From Mycolicibacterium sp. P1-18 (GTDB taxonomy: Bacteria > Actinomycetota > Actinomycetes > Mycobacteriales > Mycobacteriaceae), in the NCBI RefSeq assembly GCF_008329535.1, contig NZ_NPKR01000013.1, forward strand, positions 124,001 through 188,000: a stretch of DNA of 64,000 bases, read 5' to 3'. This document shows positions 1-8,356 of the stretch, one piece after another. The notes beneath the pieces are model-generated. The model worked only from the letters and a program-made list of their open reading frames with translations. It searched no databases and was not told the origin of the DNA. A program made the position numbers and the translations under genes. Positions within the stretch are counted from its first letter, which is position 1; every line of letters begins with the position of its first letter.

Positions 1-1284
1 CATGCCGGCCAGCAGCATCGGCGAGCGGCCCGTGAGCCGGGTGAACTTGGTGGAGAGCTTGACCGAGCCGTCCGGCAGCGAGATGACCGACGGCGCATAG
101 CTCGACCACGCCGGGACGACCTCGGGGGCGGCTCCGACGGTGAACAGGTTGCGCTGCCCGGCCCGGGTGGCCGCGGGCACGATGCCGACGCCGAGGCCGC
201 GGATGACCGGGGCGGTGACGCGGGTGATGGTGTCGCTGGGGCCCAGGTCAACGATCCACCGGGCGCCGGAGTCGTGCAGGCGCTCGACCTCGTCGACCCA
301 GTCGAACGGATCGGTGAAGATCGCCTTGGCGAAGTGGTGCAGCAGTTCGGAGTCGATGGCGAGCTTCTCGCCCCAGCCGTCGACGACGTCGATCGCGTCG
401 GCCAGTCGCGGCGTGTGGAAGCCGACCTCGACCTGGATGCCGTGGAAGACGGGGCTGAAGACGGCGCCGCCGCGGAGCTTGTTCTTGCGCTCCGCCTCTT
501 CCTTCTCGGTGATCTTGCTGCAGTACAGCTCGAAGCGGGCCAGCTGCTCGGGGGTGCCGGTGATGACGACCGAGCGCCTGCCGTTGCGGATGGACAGCAC
601 GGGCGGCAGCACGGTGCGCACGTCGGTGGAGAACTCCTCGAGGAGTTCGGCGATGCGGGCGGGGTCGACGTTGGTCACCGACACCATCGGCGACTTGTCG
701 CCACGGCCGACCATGCCGCGCCGGCGCGAGACCAGGGAGCCGGCCGCTCCGATCAGCTGCAGCATGGCGAGCAGTTCGGCGTCGCGCGTGCCATTGGCCT
801 TGAGCGCCTCGCAGGCGACGATGCCCTGGCTGTGTCCGGCTGTCGCCACGGGCGGGGTGCCGTAGAGGTCGAGGCCCTGGCGCATGGAGGCACGGATGGC
901 GGCGAGTTGGGTCAGCAGGATGCCGGGACCGGAGATCGCGGCGGTGGTGAGCTGCTTGGCGGTCGGCAACGGCTCGTCGGCGGCGAGCGCGCGCACCCAC
1001 TGCATGGGCTCGAAGCCGATCGGGCGGACCACGACGAGTTCACGGGCGACGGGCTGCAGCAGCAGGGCTGCTTCGCCGATGACCTCGCTCAGCTCGGACT
1101 CGATGCCGGCGGAGCTGATCAGTTCCTCGAGGTTCTCGAGCCAGTTGCCACCCTGACCACCGAATGCGACGGCGTACGGTTCACCCGCGTTGAGGAGGTC
1201 GACGAGCGCGTGCGCGCCGGAGGACGTCGAGGCCGAACCGCTCGTGCGTCCGGTGGTAACTCTGTCGTGTTCGTTGATCGTCAC
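1..1284 (-). CDS. fas: Type I fatty acid synthase, N-terminal part (cut by window edge)
   Basis: This is the first 428 codons of the large multifunctional FAS-I that makes C16-C26 acyl-CoA for membrane lipids and mycolic acids in the cytoplasm. The visible part is the N-terminal acyltransferase domain: it carries the GHSQG nucleophile elbow at about residue 150 and matches mycobacterial Fas over its whole length (for example AVAFGGQG near residue 40, VVRPIGFEPMQWVRAL near 90, and RAGQRNLFTVGA). The GTG start at 1284 is chosen because it gives the family N-terminus MTINEHDRV and has GAGGAG about 10 bases upstream; an ATG at 1294 is in another frame. The rest of the gene, several kilobases, lies outside the window to the left. 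Confidence 0.96.
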   Translation of the reverse strand, partial: MTINEHDRVTTGRTSGSASTSSGAHALVDLLNAGEPYAVAFGGQGGNWLENLEELISSAGIESELSEVIGEAALLLQPVARELVVVRPIGFEPMQWVRALAADEPLPTAKQLTTAAISGPGILLTQLAAIRASMRQGLDLYGTPPVATAGHSQGIVACEALKANGTRDAELLAMLQLIGAAGSLVSRRRGMVGRGDKSPMVSVTNVDPARIAELLEEFSTDVRTVLPPVLSIRNGRRSVVITGTPEQLARFELYCSKITEKEEAERKNKLRGGAVFSPVFHGIQVEVGFHTPRLADAIDVVDGWGEKLAIDSELLHHFAKAIFTDPFDWVDEVERLHDSGARWIVDLGPSDTITRVTAPVIRGLGVGIVPAATRAGQRNLFTVGAAPEVVPAWSSYAPSVISLPDGSVKLSTKFTRLTGRSPMLLAGM

Positions 1285-2322
1285 GTCTTGCCATCTCCTC
1301 GGTGCGCTCTCGCGCGTATCGCTCTTCGTTGCACGTGTCGGGGCTGCACGGTGTCGCGTGTGTCTGCTGCGTCCTCGGCGGTGAGGCCCGCGCCCCTGCG
1401 GGTTCCGCGCTGCGGTGCCGGGTGTCCGTTCCCGGCGGGCTCTCGTCTGTGGGGCCGCCCAGGCGGTGAGGCAGCTGCACTAAGAGTGTCATAAGAGCTA
1501 GGGCCAGTTTCGGGCCGAAAATGGTTACTGGCGAGTTCTACGCACGGGTAACCGTGCCTTGGGTAACACGCGCCGACACCCGCCCGCGTCGCTCCCGGGA
1601 CAAACGTCCTGTTGGCGGGTGGTTACGGTTCAGTAGCTATAACTGCGCAGATCAAGGCAGTATTGTTATCTAATCGTTATGTTCGATCTCGGGCCGTCGG
1701 CCGGTGCGGCGAATTTGGCGAATCGGCCGACTCGAGCGGTCGAATCCTTCAGTTCGAATTCAAATTGGCGGATCGAAGTTTGCTGGCGAAACTTACTGAT
1801 CGGTAACGTTTGGCTCGCCGTCGGACGTGCGACGGCACGTGCCCGTCGATCTCGGGCCGACGTTCGGGTGCCGCGGCGCCCGGGGACGCCGGCGAAGGAG
1901 CCCGGTTGGGCCGTGGGACGAGGGCGCCGAGACGTCGCAGCGGGGTGGCCCGCGGGCCGCCCGTGCGGCGCCCCCGGGACTCGTCGGCACCTCCCACCCG
2001 CGGAGATCGAGCCACGAACGGCGCCCAGCGGCAGGGTCGCCGGCTACCCAGGCGCCCGCGGGGACGCGTCGTCCCCAGGCATGCGGCGGGTGCCGGAACC
2101 CCACGCGGGGACCGCCCAGCCGGACGGCGCCGTCCGGCCCGTCCGAGGCGCCGTGGTCGCACCGCTGGAATCCGGGTTACGGGCCTCGGGTAGCTGGCGG
2201 GCACCGAAGCCCCGCCGGTGCCACCGGACGACCCGACGCCGTCGGACGACGGATTGCATCGGCCGACGAGGGCGTTCGACACGGATTCCGCACGTTGGGC
2301 TGCGGCATCACGGACCGATCCA
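1285..2322. other. Non-coding divergent upstream region, fas / polyamine ABC operon
   Basis: About 1 kb separates two divergently transcribed genes. The open frames in it have no recognisable protein motifs and none continues a family seen nearby. The stretch around 1490-1810 is clearly poorer in GC than its surroundings, and 1810-2320 is very GC-rich. It holds the fas promoter side with the GGTTAC words, a short palindrome around 1792-1808 (TTAC, six bases, GTAA), and at its right end the -10-like box of the ABC operon. I see no RNA gene or transposon remnant. Confidence 0.5.
1523..1567. promoter_or_regulatory. Cluster of GGTTAC/GTAACC words upstream of fas (possible FasR region)
   Basis: GGTTAC at 1523-1528 and GTAACC at 1548-1553 form an inverted repeat with 19 bases between. 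GGGTAAC occurs at 1546-1552 and again at 1561-1567, a 15-base direct spacing. Another GGTTAC lies at 1621-1626. The mycobacterial activator FasR is known to bind inverted repeats in the fas promoter, and the position 240-280 bases upstream of the fas start fits. I do not remember the FasR consensus well enough to assert a match. Confidence 0.35.
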
Positions 2323-2328
2323 TACGAT
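2323..2328 (+). promoter_or_regulatory. -10-like box TACGAT of the ABC operon, leaderless start
   Basis: TACGAT ends seven bases before the ATG at 2336. There is no Shine-Dalgarno sequence (only a run of C), so transcription probably begins at the start codon, as in many mycobacterial leaderless genes. Confidence 0.5.
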
Positions 2329-2335
2329 TCCCCCC

Positions 2336-3376
2336 ATGCCATCCGGCCCCGGCGAACCTCAGATCGAACTCGTAGGCATTCGCAAGGTGTTCGGCGACTC
2401 CATCGTGGCCGTGGCGGGCGCCGATCTGACCGTCGAGGACGGCGAACTGTTCGCCATCCTCGGCCCGTCGGGCTCGGGCAAGACCACGGTGCTCCGGATG
2501 ATCGCCGGGTTCGAACAACCCACCGCGGGCACCATCCGGCTCGGCGGGGTCGACGTCACCGCCCTGCCTGCCCGGCGCCGCGACGTCAACACCGTCTTCC
2601 AGGAGTACGCCCTCTTCCCCCACATGACCGTGGCGCAGAACGTCGAATACGGCCTGCGGGTTCGCGGCGTCGCCAAGGGCGAGCGGCGCACCCGCGCGGC
2701 CGAGGCGCTCGAGATGGTGCGCCTCGCCGACTACGGACCCCGCAAGCCCGCACAGCTCTCGGGCGGCCAGCGCCAGCGGGTCGCGCTGGCCCGCGCCCTG
2801 GTCGGCCGCCCGAAGGTCCTGCTGCTGGACGAACCGCTCGGCGCGCTGGACCTCAAGCTCCGCGAGCAGATGCAGGTCGAGCTCAAGGCGATCCAACGCG
2901 AGGTCGGCATCACCTTCGTCATCGTGACGCACGACCAGGACGAGGCGCTGACGCTGTGCGACCGGCTCGCGGTCTTCAACGACGGCCGCATCGAGCAGAT
3001 CGGCAAGGCCCGCGACGTCTACGAGAACCCGGTCAACCGGTTCGTCGCGGACTTCGTCGGCACCTCCAACGTGCTCGACGGGGACGCCGCCGAGGCACTC
3101 GTCGGCCGGCGTGGACTGTTCGCCGTGCGACCCGAACGCATCGCGGTGCTGCCGACCGGAACGGCCGCGGCACCCGGCAGCCGCGCCGTCGACGCCACCG
3201 TCGCCGAGGTCATCTACGCCGGGCCCACCACCCGCGTGGCCGCCGTGGCGGCGCCGGGCGTCACCCTCACCGCGACGGTGCTCAACGCGGTGGCCTCCCT
3301 GCCCGCGGACCTGGGCCACGGCACCCCGATCACCCTGGCGTGGCCCGACGGCGCCGTGCACGACCTCTCGAACTGA
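2336..3376 (+). CDS. ABC transporter ATP-binding protein, spermidine/putrescine (PotA) type
   Basis: This 346-residue ATPase powers the importer encoded by the next three genes. Walker A GPSGSGKTT lies near residue 43, the Q-loop in FQEYALFPHMT, the signature LSGGQRQR near 140, and Walker B LLLDEPLGALD with the His switch VTHDQDEAL follows. After the ATPase core, about 110 residues form a TOBE-type substrate-regulation domain (FAVRPERIAVL), as in PotA and other CUT/POTA ATPases. The ATG at 2336 is chosen because homology begins there and a TACGAT box precedes it. The gene leads a four-gene operon. Spermidine/putrescine is inferred from family resemblance; related importers carry thiamine, iron or opines. 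Confidence 0.93.
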   Translation: MPSGPGEPQIELVGIRKVFGDSIVAVAGADLTVEDGELFAILGPSGSGKTTVLRMIAGFEQPTAGTIRLGGVDVTALPARRRDVNTVFQEYALFPHMTVAQNVEYGLRVRGVAKGERRTRAAEALEMVRLADYGPRKPAQLSGGQRQRVALARALVGRPKVLLLDEPLGALDLKLREQMQVELKAIQREVGITFVIVTHDQDEALTLCDRLAVFNDGRIEQIGKARDVYENPVNRFVADFVGTSNVLDGDAAEALVGRRGLFAVRPERIAVLPTGTAAAPGSRAVDATVAEVIYAGPTTRVAAVAAPGVTLTATVLNAVASLPADLGHGTPITLAWPDGAVHDLSN

Positions 3377-3405
3377 CCACACCCACCGAAGACTCGAGGA
3401 GACCC

Positions 3406-4611
3406 ATGAAACTCACCGCGTTGCGAATCGGCTTCACCTTCGCCGCGTGCGCAACCCTCGTCGCCGCCACCAGCACGGGCTGTTCCAGCTCCGAGTCCGG
3501 TGGCGGAGACGCCGGTACCGCGCCGCCGAAGATGGAGGCGCTCGGCTCGCTGGGCAACGGCGAGGGCCAGCTCAACCTGATCGCCTGGGCCGGCTACGCC
3601 GAGAACGGTTCCAACGACAAGACGGTCGACTGGGTGACCCCGTTCGAGCAGGAGTCCGGGTGCAAGGTCAACGTCAAGGTGGGCAACACCTCCGACGAGA
3701 TGGTGCAGCTGATGCGGACCGGTCAGTACGACGGCGTGTCCGCCTCCGGTGACGCCACGCTGCGGCTGATCTACGCCGGCGACGTGGCGCCGGTGAACAC
3801 CGCACTGGTGCCCAACTACTCGACGATCTCGGGCTTCCTCAAGGACAAGCCGTGGAACTCGGTCGACGGAAAGATGTACGGCATTCCGCACGGGTGGGGC
3901 GCAAACCTGTTGATGTACAACGTCTCCCAGGTCACCGACGCACCAGACTCATGGGGTGCGGTGTTCGACGACGCGGGCAAGTACAAGGGCAAGGTGACCG
4001 CCTACGACTCCCCCATCTACATCGCCGACGCGGCGCTGTACCTGATGAAGACCAAGCCGGACCTGGGCATCAAGGATCCGTACTCGCTGACCTCCGAACA
4101 ACTCGACGCCGCCGTCGACCTGCTGACCAAGCAGCGCGAGAACGTCGGCGAGTACTGGTCGGACTACACCAAGGAAGTGCAGGCGTTCGAGTCCGGCACC
4201 TCCGTCATCGGCACCACGTGGCAGGTCATCGCCAACACCATCGGCACCGAGAACAAGGTGCAGGTGAACACCGTGCTGCCCAAGGAGGGCGCCACCGGTT
4301 GGTCGGACACCTGGATGGTGGCCTCGAAGGCCGCTCACCCGAACTGCATGTACAAGTGGATGGACTGGATCACCTCGCCCAAGGTGAACGCCCAGGTCGC
4401 CGAGTACTTCGGTGAGGCACCCGCGCAGACCAAGGCGTGCGAGTTCACCTCGCAGAAGGACTTCTGCGACATCTACCACGCCACCGACGAGGCGTACGCG
4501 TCCCAGCTGCACTACTGGACGACGCCGCAGAAGCAGTGCGTCGACGGCAGCGGCGGCAACTGCACGGCCTACGACGAGTGGGTCAGCAAGTGGCAGCGGA
4601 TCAAGGGGTGA
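3406..4611 (+). CDS. ABC transporter substrate-binding lipoprotein, PotD type
   Basis: This is a 401-residue extracytoplasmic binding protein. The N-terminus has a hydrophobic signal ending in the lipobox STGC, so Cys26 should be acylated and anchored to the membrane. The mature part has the two-lobe bacterial extracellular solute-binding fold of the polyamine group (LNLIAWAGYAENGSN, then YGIPHGWGANLLMYN). Six Cys residues are present in the C-terminal 60-70 residues and near CKVNVKVG, which is unusual for PotD and may form disulfides. The start follows GAGGAG by six bases. It lies 29 bases after the ATPase gene and its stop overlaps the next start. Confidence 0.93.
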   Translation: MKLTALRIGFTFAACATLVAATSTGCSSSESGGGDAGTAPPKMEALGSLGNGEGQLNLIAWAGYAENGSNDKTVDWVTPFEQESGCKVNVKVGNTSDEMVQLMRTGQYDGVSASGDATLRLIYAGDVAPVNTALVPNYSTISGFLKDKPWNSVDGKMYGIPHGWGANLLMYNVSQVTDAPDSWGAVFDDAGKYKGKVTAYDSPIYIADAALYLMKTKPDLGIKDPYSLTSEQLDAAVDLLTKQRENVGEYWSDYTKEVQAFESGTSVIGTTWQVIANTIGTENKVQVNTVLPKEGATGWSDTWMVASKAAHPNCMYKWMDWITSPKVNAQVAEYFGEAPAQTKACEFTSQKDFCDIYHATDEAYASQLHYWTTPQKQCVDGSGGNCTAYDEWVSKWQRIKG

Positions 4612-5468
4612 CGGCAGCGGTCACCGATTCTCCGAGCGCCACGCCACGGCAGGGCCGGCTGACCCTGGCCTTCCTGTTGGTGCCACCCATGGCCTGGCTG
4701 GTGGTGGCATACCTCGGTTCGCTCGCGGTGCTGCTGGTGTCGGCCTTCTGGACCACCAACTCGTTCACCGGCGCGGTGGTGCACACCGTCACGGGCGACA
4801 ACGTCGTGCGCGCGCTGACCGACGAGGTCTTCCGTACGGTGACCATCCGCACCGTGGGCGTGGCGGTGGTGGTCACCGTGCTCTGCGCGGTGCTGGCGGT
4901 GCCGCTGGGCTTGTACATGGCCAAGGTCGCCTCGCCGCGGACCAGGCTGGCCCTGGTGGTGGCGGTGACGACGCCGCTGTGGGCCAGCTACCTGGTCAAG
5001 GCCTACGCGTGGCGCGTCATGCTGTCCCCGGAGGGTCCCATGTCGTGGGCCACGGGCTACACCCCCGGGTACGGGCTGGTCGCGACGATCGTCACGCTGA
5101 CGTACCTGTGGCTGCCCTACATGATCATCCCGGTGTTCGCCGCCTTCGAGCGCGTGCCGAACCACCTCGTCGACGCGAGCTCCGACCTCGGCGCGTCGGA
5201 CTTCTCGACCCTGCGAATGGTGGTCGCGCCGTTGGTCTTTCCCGGCATCGCCGCGGGATCGATCTTCACGTTCTCGCTGTCGCTCGGGGACTACATCGCC
5301 GTCACCATCGTCGGCGGCAAGACGCAGATGCTGGGCAACATCATCTACGGCCAGCTCGTCACCGCCAACAATCAGCCGCTGGCCGCGGCGCTGTCGATCA
5401 TCCCGCTGGCCGCGGTGATCCTGTACCTGCTCGCCATGCGACGCACCGGCGCCCTGGAGAACGTCTGA
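4608..5468 (+). CDS. ABC transporter permease, PotB type
   Basis: This 286-residue inner-membrane permease has about six membrane segments. The EAA loop that contacts the ATPase appears as VDASSDLGASDFSTLRMVVAPLVFPGI near residues 190-220. The GTG at 4608 overlaps the previous stop (GTGA), which indicates translational coupling. The N-terminus runs VTAAVTDSPSATP and then enters the first hydrophobic segment LAFLLVPPMAWLVVAYLG. It pairs with the next gene to form a heterodimeric channel. Confidence 0.93.
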   Translation: MTAAVTDSPSATPRQGRLTLAFLLVPPMAWLVVAYLGSLAVLLVSAFWTTNSFTGAVVHTVTGDNVVRALTDEVFRTVTIRTVGVAVVVTVLCAVLAVPLGLYMAKVASPRTRLALVVAVTTPLWASYLVKAYAWRVMLSPEGPMSWATGYTPGYGLVATIVTLTYLWLPYMIIPVFAAFERVPNHLVDASSDLGASDFSTLRMVVAPLVFPGIAAGSIFTFSLSLGDYIAVTIVGGKTQMLGNIIYGQLVTANNQPLAAALSIIPLAAVILYLLAMRRTGALENV

Positions 5469-6268
5469 TGTTGTCCGGTGGAGCTCGCACGGCGGTCCGG
5501 GCGTGGACGGTGCTGGTACTGGTGTTCCTCTACGCGCCACTGCTTCTCGTCGTGGTCAACGCGTTCAACGCGTCGCGCACCTTCGCCTTCCCGCCCAGCG
5601 GATTCACCCTGCGCTGGTGGGCCGACGCCTGGAACAGCGACGGCATGTGGACCTCGCTGGCCAATTCCGTCGTGGTCGGACTGGGCGCCACTGTGATCGC
5701 GCTGGTGCTGGGCACCATGATCGCCTTCGCCGTGCAACGGCACCGGTTCTTCGGCCGCAACGCGATCAGCTTCCTCGTGGTGCTGCCGATCACGTTGCCC
5801 GGCATCGTGACCGGCATCGCGCTCAACGCCACGTTCACCTCCGCGCTCGGGGTGACCCTGGGCCTGGCCACGGTGATCGTCGGCCACGCCACCTTCTGCA
5901 TCGTCATCGTGTTCAACAACACCCAGGCCCGGTTGCGGCGGCTCGGAACCGATCTCGAGGACGCCTCGGCCGATCTGGGGGCGTCGTCGTGGCAGACGTT
6001 CCGCTTCGTGACGTTCCCGATGATGCGCGGCGCACTGGTCGCCGGCGCGATCCTAGCCTTCGCGCTGAGCTTCGACGAGGTCGTGGTCACCACCTTCACG
6101 GCGGGGCCGGCCGTCCAGACGCTGCCGATCTGGATCTTCGGGAACCTGTTCCGGCCCAACCAGGCCCCCGTGATCAACGTCGTCGCGGCGGCCCTGACGG
6201 TGCTGGCGATCCTCCCGGTCTGGCTGGCCCAGCGCTTCGGCGGCGACCCCGCCGCCACGCGGGTGTGA
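5468..6268 (+). CDS. ABC transporter permease, PotC type
   Basis: This is the second permease, 266 residues, with six predicted membrane helices and the EAA loop EDASADLGASSWQTFRFVTF near residues 160-180. The ATG at 5468 overlaps the previous stop (ATGA). The operon order ATPase, binding protein, permease, permease matches polyamine-type importers. The gene ends six bases before the convergent MerR gene, with no room for an intergenic terminator. Confidence 0.93.
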   Translation: MLSGGARTAVRAWTVLVLVFLYAPLLLVVVNAFNASRTFAFPPSGFTLRWWADAWNSDGMWTSLANSVVVGLGATVIALVLGTMIAFAVQRHRFFGRNAISFLVVLPITLPGIVTGIALNATFTSALGVTLGLATVIVGHATFCIVIVFNNTQARLRRLGTDLEDASADLGASSWQTFRFVTFPMMRGALVAGAILAFALSFDEVVVTTFTAGPAVQTLPIWIFGNLFRPNQAPVINVVAAALTVLAILPVWLAQRFGGDPAATRV

Positions 6269-6274
6269 CGGCGG

Positions 6275-6913
6275 TCAGCCGTTGTCGGCGGCCGTGAGGT
6301 AGCGCTGCAGGACGTCCTCGAGGCGGTCGGTGACCACCCGCCGCCCCAGGGTCCGGTAGTCGGTGGCCAGCCGTTGCCCGTCACCGACGCGCAGGCTCTC
6401 CTCCAGCGACTCGACCACCGACTTCGCCAGTTCGTCGAGCTGGTCGGCCACCCCGTCGGCCACGCGCAGGATGGTCTGGACGTAGCGCAGCGGCTCGTCG
6501 GCGGCGACCACCACCTCGGCGATGTTCGGGTCCACCAGCGTCAGGCGTCCGTCGACGACCTCGGCCAGCCCGTGGCGCACCAGGCGTTGCGCCTCGTCGC
6601 CGTCGGCGTCGATGTCGACGGCCGCCGTCGGCGGCGGGGGTTCGCCGAAGACGGCTTGCTGCAAGCCGAGGATGTCGGCCAGGTCGTGTCCCTCACGCAT
6701 GCTGGAAAGGAATTCCGCGATGTGGGCGGAGGTGTATCCCTTGCGCAGCAGCTCGTTGATGGTCCCAAGTTGGGACAGATGACGGTCGTCGTAATAGGCC
6801 GATCGACCCTCGCGGCGCGGCGGGTCGAGGAGACCTCGCTCACGATAGGCACGAATGTTGCGGATACTTACCCCGGAGAGTTCCGACAACTCGCCGAGCC
6901 GATACTCAACCAC
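6275..6913 (-). CDS. MerR-family transcriptional regulator
   Basis: This 212-residue protein has an N-terminal winged-helix MerR domain: YRLGELSELSGVSIRNIRAY followed by the wing RERGLLDPPRREGRSAYYDD, residues 3-45. The C-terminal 140 residues form a coiled-coil and effector region with no metal-binding Cys pair, so this is not a mercury- or copper-type sensor. The GTG start at 6913 is preceded by GAGGGAG at good spacing. It is divergent from the MFS gene at 7079 and convergent with the ABC operon; divergence suggests that it controls the MFS transporter and itself. Confidence 0.9.
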   Translation of the reverse strand: MVEYRLGELSELSGVSIRNIRAYRERGLLDPPRREGRSAYYDDRHLSQLGTINELLRKGYTSAHIAEFLSSMREGHDLADILGLQQAVFGEPPPPTAAVDIDADGDEAQRLVRHGLAEVVDGRLTLVDPNIAEVVVAADEPLRYVQTILRVADGVADQLDELAKSVVESLEESLRVGDGQRLATDYRTLGRRVVTDRLEDVLQRYLTAADNG

Positions 6914-6975
6914 CTGGATACTCCCTCAAACAGCCGGTCAAGGCCTTTGTCACCGCGTGTCCGCAACGAGCCATT

Positions 6976-6990
6976 GGCCTACTGTAGACC
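6976..6990. promoter_or_regulatory. Near-palindrome in the MerR/MFS divergent region
   Basis: GGCCTACTGTAGACC is a 15-base inverted repeat with one mismatch, centred between the divergent starts at 6913 and 7079. It is a candidate operator for the MerR protein. No second copy was seen. Confidence 0.35.
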
Positions 6991-7078
6991 CTCTCAGAAG
7001 TTTGCGAGATTTGCACGCTCGCGTCGAGTTCGGGAGTCGATTCGCCATCGGGTACGTCGGTGCGCGACGATTGGTCGA

Positions 7079-8350
7079 GTGCGCGCATGGATGGTGTGGG
7101 CGACGGGGCTGCTTGCCTACGTCGTCGCCGTACTCGACCGCACCACGCTAGGCGTCTCGGGGCTCAACGCCGCCGAGCGATTCGACGCCAGTCCCAGCGT
7201 TCTCTCGACCTTCGTCGTGCTGCAGGTCGTCGTCTACGCGGGCGCGCAGGTGCCGGCGGGGATCCTGCTCGACCGCTACGGCTCCCGGGTGCTGATCGTG
7301 GCGGGTGCGGCGCTCATGGCCGGCGGCCAGCTGCTGCTGGCCCTCACCGAGTCGTTGCCGCTGGCCATCGGCGCCAGGGCCGTCGTCGGTCTCGGCGACG
7401 CGCTCACGTTCATCTCGGTGCTGCGCCTGGTGCCGCGCTGGTTCGCCCCCCGTCGGGTGCCGCTGCTGACCCAGATCACCGGCATCTGTGGCCAATTGGG
7501 CCAGGTGCTCTCGGCGCTGCCCTTCCTGGCCCTGCTCACGGGGACCACCTGGGCGACGGCCTACACCTCGGTGGCGGCCTTCGGCGTGCTCGCTCTGGTG
7601 CTGGTGCTGGCCCTGGTGAAGGACACGCCGCACGGGCGGGTCGTGGCCGCCGAGAACCTGTCGGTGGCCGCGGTGCTGTCGAGCACGAAGGCCGTCTGGC
7701 TGCGCCCCGGGACCCGCCTGGGCTTCTTCACCCACATGGGCACCCAGTTCTCGGTGACCGTGTTCTGCCTGATGTGGGGCGTGCCCTATCTGACCGTCGC
7801 GCAGGGCCAGTCCGCCCACGTGGCCGGAGCCCTGCTGACCATCTCCGTCGTGTCCGCGATCTGCGCGGGCGTGTTCATCGGCATCCTCACCGGCCGGTAC
7901 CCGCACCGGCGGTCGTGGATCGTGCTGACGATCATCGCGAGCAACGCCGTCATGTGGACGGTCGTCCTGGCGCTCCCCGGCCGCGCCCCCCTGTGGCTTC
8001 TGGTGGTCCTGGTGGTGGTCATCTCCGCGGGCGGCCCCGGCTCGATGGTCGGCTTCGACTTCGCCAGGACGTTCAATCCGAGCGCCACCCTCGGCACCGC
8101 CCAGGGCATGGTGAACATGGGCGGGTTCATCGCATCGCTGTTGGTGATGCAGGCGATGGGGGTCCTGCTCGGCGCCGCGGGGGGCTACTCCTTCGACTCG
8201 TTCCGGCAGGCGTGGACGGTGCAGTACGCCGTGTGGGTGGTCGCCGTGATCGGCATCCTGATCACCCGCGGCAAGACCAGACGGCGCATGGCGGCCGAGC
8301 AGGAGCGCTCCCTGCTCGAGTCCTTCGAGGTGGACGCCGGCGAGCGGTGA
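7079..8350 (+). CDS. Major facilitator superfamily transporter
   Basis: This is a 423-residue membrane protein with about 12 hydrophobic segments. The loop between helices 2 and 3 carries the MFS signature as GILLDRYGSRVL. The GTG at 7079 gives VRAWMVWATGLLAYVV; an ATG four codons later (7091) is an equally possible start, and the open frame upstream lacks membrane-protein character. It is divergently transcribed from the MerR regulator, which suggests an efflux or uptake system controlled by that regulator. The substrate cannot be told from sequence. Confidence 0.88.
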   Translation: MRAWMVWATGLLAYVVAVLDRTTLGVSGLNAAERFDASPSVLSTFVVLQVVVYAGAQVPAGILLDRYGSRVLIVAGAALMAGGQLLLALTESLPLAIGARAVVGLGDALTFISVLRLVPRWFAPRRVPLLTQITGICGQLGQVLSALPFLALLTGTTWATAYTSVAAFGVLALVLVLALVKDTPHGRVVAAENLSVAAVLSSTKAVWLRPGTRLGFFTHMGTQFSVTVFCLMWGVPYLTVAQGQSAHVAGALLTISVVSAICAGVFIGILTGRYPHRRSWIVLTIIASNAVMWTVVLALPGRAPLWLLVVLVVVISAGGPGSMVGFDFARTFNPSATLGTAQGMVNMGGFIASLLVMQAMGVLLGAAGGYSFDSFRQAWTVQYAVWVVAVIGILITRGKTRRRMAAEQERSLLESFEVDAGER

Positions 8351-8356
8351 CGCCCG

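Noticed and set aside
1679..2335. N-terminal extension of the ABC ATPase frame
   Set aside because: The ATPase family N-terminus begins at 2336, and the extension has no homology-like pattern.
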